The notes beneath the pieces were generated by a model, which made no database searches, was not told the origin of the DNA, and saw nothing but the letters and a program-made list of their open reading frames with translations. The position numbers were made by a program, and so were the translations under genes. This document shows positions 60,842-64,000 of a stretch of DNA of 64,000 nucleotides, piece after piece (position 1 is the first letter of the stretch; each line of letters starts with the position of its first letter). This stretch comes from Rhodococcoides corynebacterioides (lineage in GTDB: Bacteria > Actinomycetota > Actinomycetes > Mycobacteriales > Mycobacteriaceae): contig NZ_JABUBU010000001.1 of NCBI RefSeq assembly GCF_019834675.1, forward strand, positions 186,001 to 250,000, read 5' to 3'.

Positions 60842-61676
60842 GGGGGTCGTCGAACGCGATGCTGCGGGCGAGCAGGCGCAGCGGGTCCCGGTAGTCGTCG
60901 ACGGCGACCTCCCGCGGCGCCGGGTACAGGGAATCCCCGACGATCGGCACGCCCGCCGACGCCAGATGGACCCGGAGCTGATGCGTCTTCCCGGTCGACG
61001 GACGCAGCCGATAGAGCGCGAGATCACCGGCGGTGTCGACGATCTCGACTCGGGTCTCGGCGTTCACCTCGCCGGGCACCTCGCGCGCCTGGAGGGAATC
61101 TCGGGTCTTGACGATGCGGCTGCGGATCAGGGTCGGGACGTCGCCGACCGGGGCCACGGCCTCGTAGATCTTGGTCACCGCGCGCGCGGCGAACAGCTCC
61201 TGGTAGGCCCGACGCACCTCCGGGCGGGCGGTGAAGACCAGCACCCCGGCGGTGAGTCGATCGAGCCGGTGCGCGGGGGAGAGCTCGTCGTTGCCGAGGT
61301 CGCGGCGCAGGCGGACCAGCGCGGACTGGACGACGAATCGTCCCCGCGGCGTGGTGGCCAGGAAATGCGGCTTGTCCACCACGACGAGGTCACGGTCGGC
61401 GTGCAGCACCGGCAGCGCGAACGGGACCTCCGGTTCCACGGGGGGATCGCGGTGGAGCCACACGTCGGCGCGGGGGACCAGGGGCGTGGTCGCGGTGATC
61501 GGGGTGCCCCGCGCGTCGACCACCTCGCCCGCGTCGATCTTCGCCGCCAGCGCGTCGGCGTCGTCGGGAAACCGAGCCCGGAGGTACGCCACGACGGTCG
61601 GGTACTCCGCCGGCGGGTCGGGCAGACGGATCCGGGTGGGGTTCAACCCGTCGCGGACGGGCAGCGGAGCGGGCAC
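60756..61676 (-). CDS. RluA-family pseudouridine synthase
   Basis: A 306-residue enzyme. The catalytic Asp is in AHRLDRLTAGVLVF; KPHFLATTPRG and RPSTGKTHQLRVHLASAGVPIVGDSLYP are also RluA motifs. An N-terminal segment is S4-like. It isomerises uridine to pseudouridine in rRNA or tRNA. It is tail to tail with a membrane protein gene, overlapping by 86 bp. Confidence 0.9.
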   Translation of the reverse strand: MPAPLPVRDGLNPTRIRLPDPPAEYPTVVAYLRARFPDDADALAAKIDAGEVVDARGTPITATTPLVPRADVWLHRDPPVEPEVPFALPVLHADRDLVVVDKPHFLATTPRGRFVVQSALVRLRRDLGNDELSPAHRLDRLTAGVLVFTARPEVRRAYQELFAARAVTKIYEAVAPVGDVPTLIRSRIVKTRDSLQAREVPGEVNAETRVEIVDTAGDLALYRLRPSTGKTHQLRVHLASAGVPIVGDSLYPAPREVAVDDYRDPLRLLARSIAFDDPLTGAPRRFESARSLPPFGPPADARSPRG

Positions 61677-61741
61677 CCGACGACCCTAGGCGGGTCGATC
61701 GCGCCCGGCGCCCACGGCACGGCACTCCCGTCTTGGCTACT

Positions 61742-61775
61742 GTCGGCACCGCGGCAGCTCCGCCGCGGTGCCGAC
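61742..61775 (+). promoter_or_regulatory. 13-bp hairpin ahead of the SDR gene
   Basis: GTCGGCACCGCGG and CCGCGGTGCCGAC (61742-61754 and 61763-61775) are perfect complements with an 8-nt loop, ending 15 nt before GTG 61791. TACTGT (61738-61743) fits a -10 just ahead. The repeat may be an operator or a leader hairpin that limits ribosome access. Confidence 0.5.
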
Positions 61776-61790
61776 GAGCAGGGGGACACA

Positions 61791-62675
61791 GTGACGACGA
61801 AGCACAAGTGGGTCGAGACCGACATCCCGAACCAGACGGGCCGGACGTTCCTGATCACCGGGGCCAACTCCGGTCTGGGCGCGGAGGCGGCCAAGGCGCT
61901 CGGGCGCGCCGGAGCCACCGTGATCCTGGCGTGCCGCACGGTGGCCAAGGCCGAGCCGGTGGCCGCGGAGATCGGGGAGCGGGCGCAGGTGCGTCGTCTC
62001 GACCTGGCGGACCTCGCCTCGGTCCGCGAGTTCGCCGAGAACACCGGCGACGTGGACGTGCTGATCAACAACGCCGGCATCATGGCCGTCCCGTTCGGAC
62101 GGACGGCCGACGGATTCGAGATGCAGTTCGGCACCAACCATCTGGGCCACTTCGCCCTCACGGGCCTGCTGCTCGATCGCGTGAAGGACCGCGTGGTCAC
62201 CATGAGCAGCTTCGCCCACCAGATTCCGGGGCTGAAGCTGGACGACCTCGACTTCGAGCATCGCAAGTACAACCGCTGGGCGGCCTACGGGCAGTCCAAG
62301 CTGGCCAACCTGCTGTTCACGTACGAGCTGGACCGTCGCCTGCGTGCGGCCGGATCCACCGTCACCGCCGCGGCGTCGCACCCCGGGTACTCGAAGACCG
62401 AGCTGACCGGTCGGACCGAGTCCTACCAGGACTTCTTCTCGACCATCAGCGACAAGCTCTTCGCGCAGAGCGCGTACATGGGCTCGCTGCCGGCGCTCTT
62501 CGCGGCCACGGACCCCTCGGTGACACCGGGTGGGTACTACGGGCCGGACGGCCTGCTCGAGGTGGCCGGCCATCCGAAGAAGGTGGGGTCCAACAAGGCG
62601 TCCCGCGACGAGCGGACCGCCCGTGAGCTCTGGGAGAGGTCCGAGAAGCTCACGGGCGTGACCTACACGTTCTAG
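61791..62675 (+). CDS. Short-chain dehydrogenase/reductase (retinol-dehydrogenase-like)
   Basis: This 294-residue SDR starts at GTG 61791 with AGGGGGA upstream. Rossmann TGANSGLG, NNAG in LINNAGIMAVP, catalytic Ser in VVTMSSFAHQ and YGQSK with the catalytic Tyr/Lys are present. The tail beyond the core (DPSVTPGGYYGPDGLLEVAGHPKKV) matches the retinol-dehydrogenase-like actinobacterial branch. The substrate is unknown. The stop codon overlaps the first unit of a 27-bp repeat. Confidence 0.9.
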   Translation: MTTKHKWVETDIPNQTGRTFLITGANSGLGAEAAKALGRAGATVILACRTVAKAEPVAAEIGERAQVRRLDLADLASVREFAENTGDVDVLINNAGIMAVPFGRTADGFEMQFGTNHLGHFALTGLLLDRVKDRVVTMSSFAHQIPGLKLDDLDFEHRKYNRWAAYGQSKLANLLFTYELDRRLRAAGSTVTAAASHPGYSKTELTGRTESYQDFFSTISDKLFAQSAYMGSLPALFAATDPSVTPGGYYGPDGLLEVAGHPKKVGSNKASRDERTARELWERSEKLTGVTYTF

Positions 62676-62750
62676 TCGTCGGTGACGGTGACCGTCGCTC
62701 AGTCGTCGGTGACGGTGACCGTCGCTCAGTCGTCGGTGACGGTGACCGTC
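62674..62750. repeat. 27-bp tandem repeat spanning the ohr stop codon
   Basis: The unit AGTCGTCGGTGACGGTGACC followed by GTCGCTC occurs at 62674-62700 and 62701-62727 exactly, with a partial third copy (62728-62750) that encodes the C-terminus of the Ohr protein. Each unit contains GACGGT-G-ACCGTC. The true stop (62726-62728) lies at a unit junction. Confidence 0.95.
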
Positions 62751-63148
62751 ACGTCGATGTTGCCGCGGGTGGCGTTGCTGTACGGGCACACCTCGTGCGC
62801 CTTGTCGGCAAGGGCCTGCGCGGTGTCGTGGTCGAGGTTCGGCAGAGTCACCTCGAGCTCGACGGAGAGCTGGAAACCGCCCGCGTCGTTCGGGCCGATG
62901 TTCACCTTGGCGCCGACGGAGGAGTCGGAGACGTCGGCCTTCTGCTGCCCGGCGACCAGGCGGAGCGCCGAGTGGAAGCAGGCCGCGTAGCCGACGGCGA
63001 AGAGCTGCTCGGGGTTGGTGCCGTTGCCGGCGCCGCCGAGCTCCTTCGGGGTGGCGAGGTCGACGTCGATGCGTCCGTCGGTGGTGCGGCCGTGGCCGTT
63101 GCGGCCGTCGCCGGTGGCCAGGGCTTCTGCGGTGTAGAGCGTCTTCAT
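62726..63148 (-). CDS. ohr: Organic hydroperoxide resistance protein (OsmC/Ohr family)
   Basis: A 140-residue protein from ATG 63148. The two reactive cysteines are C57 in GYAACFHSAL and C121 in VCPYSNAT, and NPEQLFAVGYAACF is the Ohr signature. It reduces organic hydroperoxides with lipoyl reductant. The ohrR stop overlaps its start (ATGA), so the repressor and enzyme are cotranscribed. Downstream of its stop codon, its last residues are repeated twice in the DNA, in frame. Confidence 0.95.
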   Translation of the reverse strand: MKTLYTAEALATGDGRNGHGRTTDGRIDVDLATPKELGGAGNGTNPEQLFAVGYAACFHSALRLVAGQQKADVSDSSVGAKVNIGPNDAGGFQLSVELEVTLPNLDHDTAQALADKAHEVCPYSNATRGNIDVTVTVTDD

Positions 63149-63609
63149 CGGGATTCCTCCGTCGTGTCGGGGTCGGGGTCGGGCGTGCGAAGCGACGTCG
63201 CCACGCGTCGGAGCAGGCGCACGAACTGCGCGCCCTCCTCGGCGGTGAGGCCGGACTGCCGGGCGATGCACTCGGGCACCGGCAGGGCCTGCTCGCGCAG
63301 GGCCCGTCCCGCGTCGGTGAGTTGGATGCCGACCCGACGCTCGTCGGCGCTGTCGCGTCGACGCGTGATCAGGCCGAGGCTCTCGATGCGCTTGAGCAGC
63401 GGAGACAGGGTGCCGGAGTCGAGGGCCAGGCGGTCGCCGAGCTCCCGGACCGACGCGCCGTCGTGCTCCCAGAGCGCGAGCATCACCACGTACTGCGGGT
63501 ACGTCAGCCCCATCGGCTCCAGCAGCGGCCGGTAGGCCGCCGTGGTGGCCCGCGATGCCGAGTACAGCGCGAAGCAGAGCTGCTCGTCGAGGGCGAGGAC
63601 GTCGTTCAC
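63145..63609 (-). CDS. ohrR: MarR-family redox repressor OhrR
   Basis: A 154-residue regulator from GTG 63609, the start fixed by the promoter. The redox cysteine is C12 in DEQLCFALYSASRA, and the winged helix is in SVRELGDRLALDSGTLSPLLKRIESLGLITRRRDSADERRVGIQLT. Peroxide oxidises the Cys and releases the repressor from the ohr promoter. It leads the ohrR-ohr operon. Confidence 0.95.
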   Translation of the reverse strand: MNDVLALDEQLCFALYSASRATTAAYRPLLEPMGLTYPQYVVMLALWEHDGASVRELGDRLALDSGTLSPLLKRIESLGLITRRRDSADERRVGIQLTDAGRALREQALPVPECIARQSGLTAEEGAQFVRLLRRVATSLRTPDPDPDTTEESR

Positions 63610-63615
63610 ACCAAC

Positions 63616-63645
63616 AAAGTAGCGCACAATTCAGTTGTGCACAAC
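63616..63645 (-). promoter_or_regulatory. ohrR-ohr promoter with OhrR operators
   Basis: On the minus strand -35 TTGTGC (63644-63639), a 17-nt spacer and -10 TACTTT (63621-63616) lie 6 nt before GTG 63609. GCACAA-TTCAG-TTGTGC (63624-63640) and the overlapping palindrome GTTGTGCACAAC (63634-63645) resemble OhrR sites. A repressor here would block RNA polymerase. Confidence 0.7.
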
Positions 63646-63670
63646 CAATTGCGGGAGCCGGCCCCACCCG

Positions 63671-64000
63671 TCACATCGTGGCGCGCCGCGCGAGCACGAA
63701 GGCGTAGAGGCCGTACAGCCCGATCCCGACCCCGGCGAGGACGAGCAGGACCTGCCCGTAGGGCTGCGCACCGAGGGTCTTCACCGCGCCGTCGAGACCC
63801 GTGGACTTGGTGGGGTCCGAGGTGAAGACGGCGATGGCGACCAGCAGACCGGCCCCGGCGAGGGCGATTCCCTTCGCGGTGTACCCGGCGATACCGAGCC
63901 ACGTCACGCCGCGTCCCACGGGCCCGTCGAGGTCGTCGCGGAAGTTCGTCGAGACCCCCTTGTAGACGTGGTAGACGCCCACTCCCACGATCACGGCGGC
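63671..64000 (-). CDS. DUF1206 membrane protein, C-terminal part
   Basis: The frame runs off the right edge; the stop is at 63671. The 109 residues seen include GVYHVYKGVSTNFRDDLDGP, then GVTWLGIAGYTAKGIALAGAGLLVAIAVF and a last hydrophobic stretch ending YAFVLARRATM, i.e. three membrane helices and the repeated DUF1206 pattern G-Y-x-A-K-G. The role of DUF1206 is unknown. The N-terminus is outside the window. Confidence 0.8.
   Translation of the reverse strand, partial: AAVIVGVGVYHVYKGVSTNFRDDLDGPVGRGVTWLGIAGYTAKGIALAGAGLLVAIAVFTSDPTKSTGLDGAVKTLGAQPYGQVLLVLAGVGIGLYGLYAFVLARRATM

Noticed and set aside
62674..62750. CRISPR array
   Set aside because: Units of 27 bp are directly contiguous with no unique spacers, and no cas gene is present.

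Overview
The window is high-GC actinobacterial DNA. Gene content and order point to a mycolic-acid actinomycete, most likely Rhodococcus or a close Nocardiaceae relative. From memory, the order matches the Mycobacterium tuberculosis Rv0785-Rv0824c block: FAD dehydrogenase, purS/purQ, M18 peptidase, purL, purF, purM, DUF3073, ygfZ, pabC, nitrobindin, sseC/cysA2, thioredoxin, lmeA, glnR, mshD, pst genes, phoU, LytR-CpsA-Psr, dus, desA1. It is chromosomal core with lineage-specific insertions. I saw no phage, IS element, CRISPR array or plasmid gene.

Layout. 1-4.8 kb: end of a peroxidase, a DUF2334 protein, a thioredoxin-reductase/methyltransferase fusion divergent from an XRE-cupin regulator, and an FAD dehydrogenase. 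4.8-26.1 kb: purine genes purSQ, purL, purF and purM, spaced by an amylase-family enzyme, two tiny amphipathic peptides, an M18 aminopeptidase, a membrane hydrolase, azlCD with a frameshifted regulator, a DUF427 pair, and a four-gene oligopeptide ABC operon. 26.1-30.7 kb: aldehyde dehydrogenase, DUF3073, MOSC/ygfZ and pabC. 30.8-36.8 kb: cydABDC, the cytochrome bd oxidase with its assembly exporter, absent from this position in M. tuberculosis. 36.8-38.2 kb: a strongly structured non-coding stretch, an acidic small protein and a nitrobindin operon led by a 32-residue membrane peptide. 38.4-45 kb: a cutinase-like protein, then a sulfur operon (DUF4395, cysA2, sseC) behind a polycysteine leader peptide, thioredoxin/lmeA, glnR and mshD. 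45-50 kb: pstSCAB and phoU. 50-54.3 kb: LCP ligase, dus, desA. 54.6-56.3 kb: tRNA-Lys, then a gamma-butyrolactone-receptor-like TetR and tRNA-Glu/Asp/Phe. 56.4-64 kb: FAD oxidoreductase, an M4 protease with its emfourin-type inhibitor, a lipoprotein, RluA, an SDR, ohrR-ohr, and a partial DUF1206 protein.

Regulation is unusually readable here. pstS and phoU each carry an 11+11-nt PHO-box direct repeat at about the same distance from a predicted start site. Several genes look leaderless, with a -10 hexamer 6-7 nt before the start codon: the XRE regulator, the 32-aa peptide, the polycysteine leader, phoU and ohrR. The ohrR, azlC and cydA promoters contain perfect or near-perfect inverted repeats, and the -10 of desA is flanked by one.

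Most novel-looking items: the paired tiny peptides at 7956-8309 with a CRP-type site; the structured element and short ORF at 36.8-37.0 kb; and tandem duplications that copy the stop codon of two genes, each around a small hairpin. All functional statements come from reading motifs and recalling families; nothing was searched or measured.
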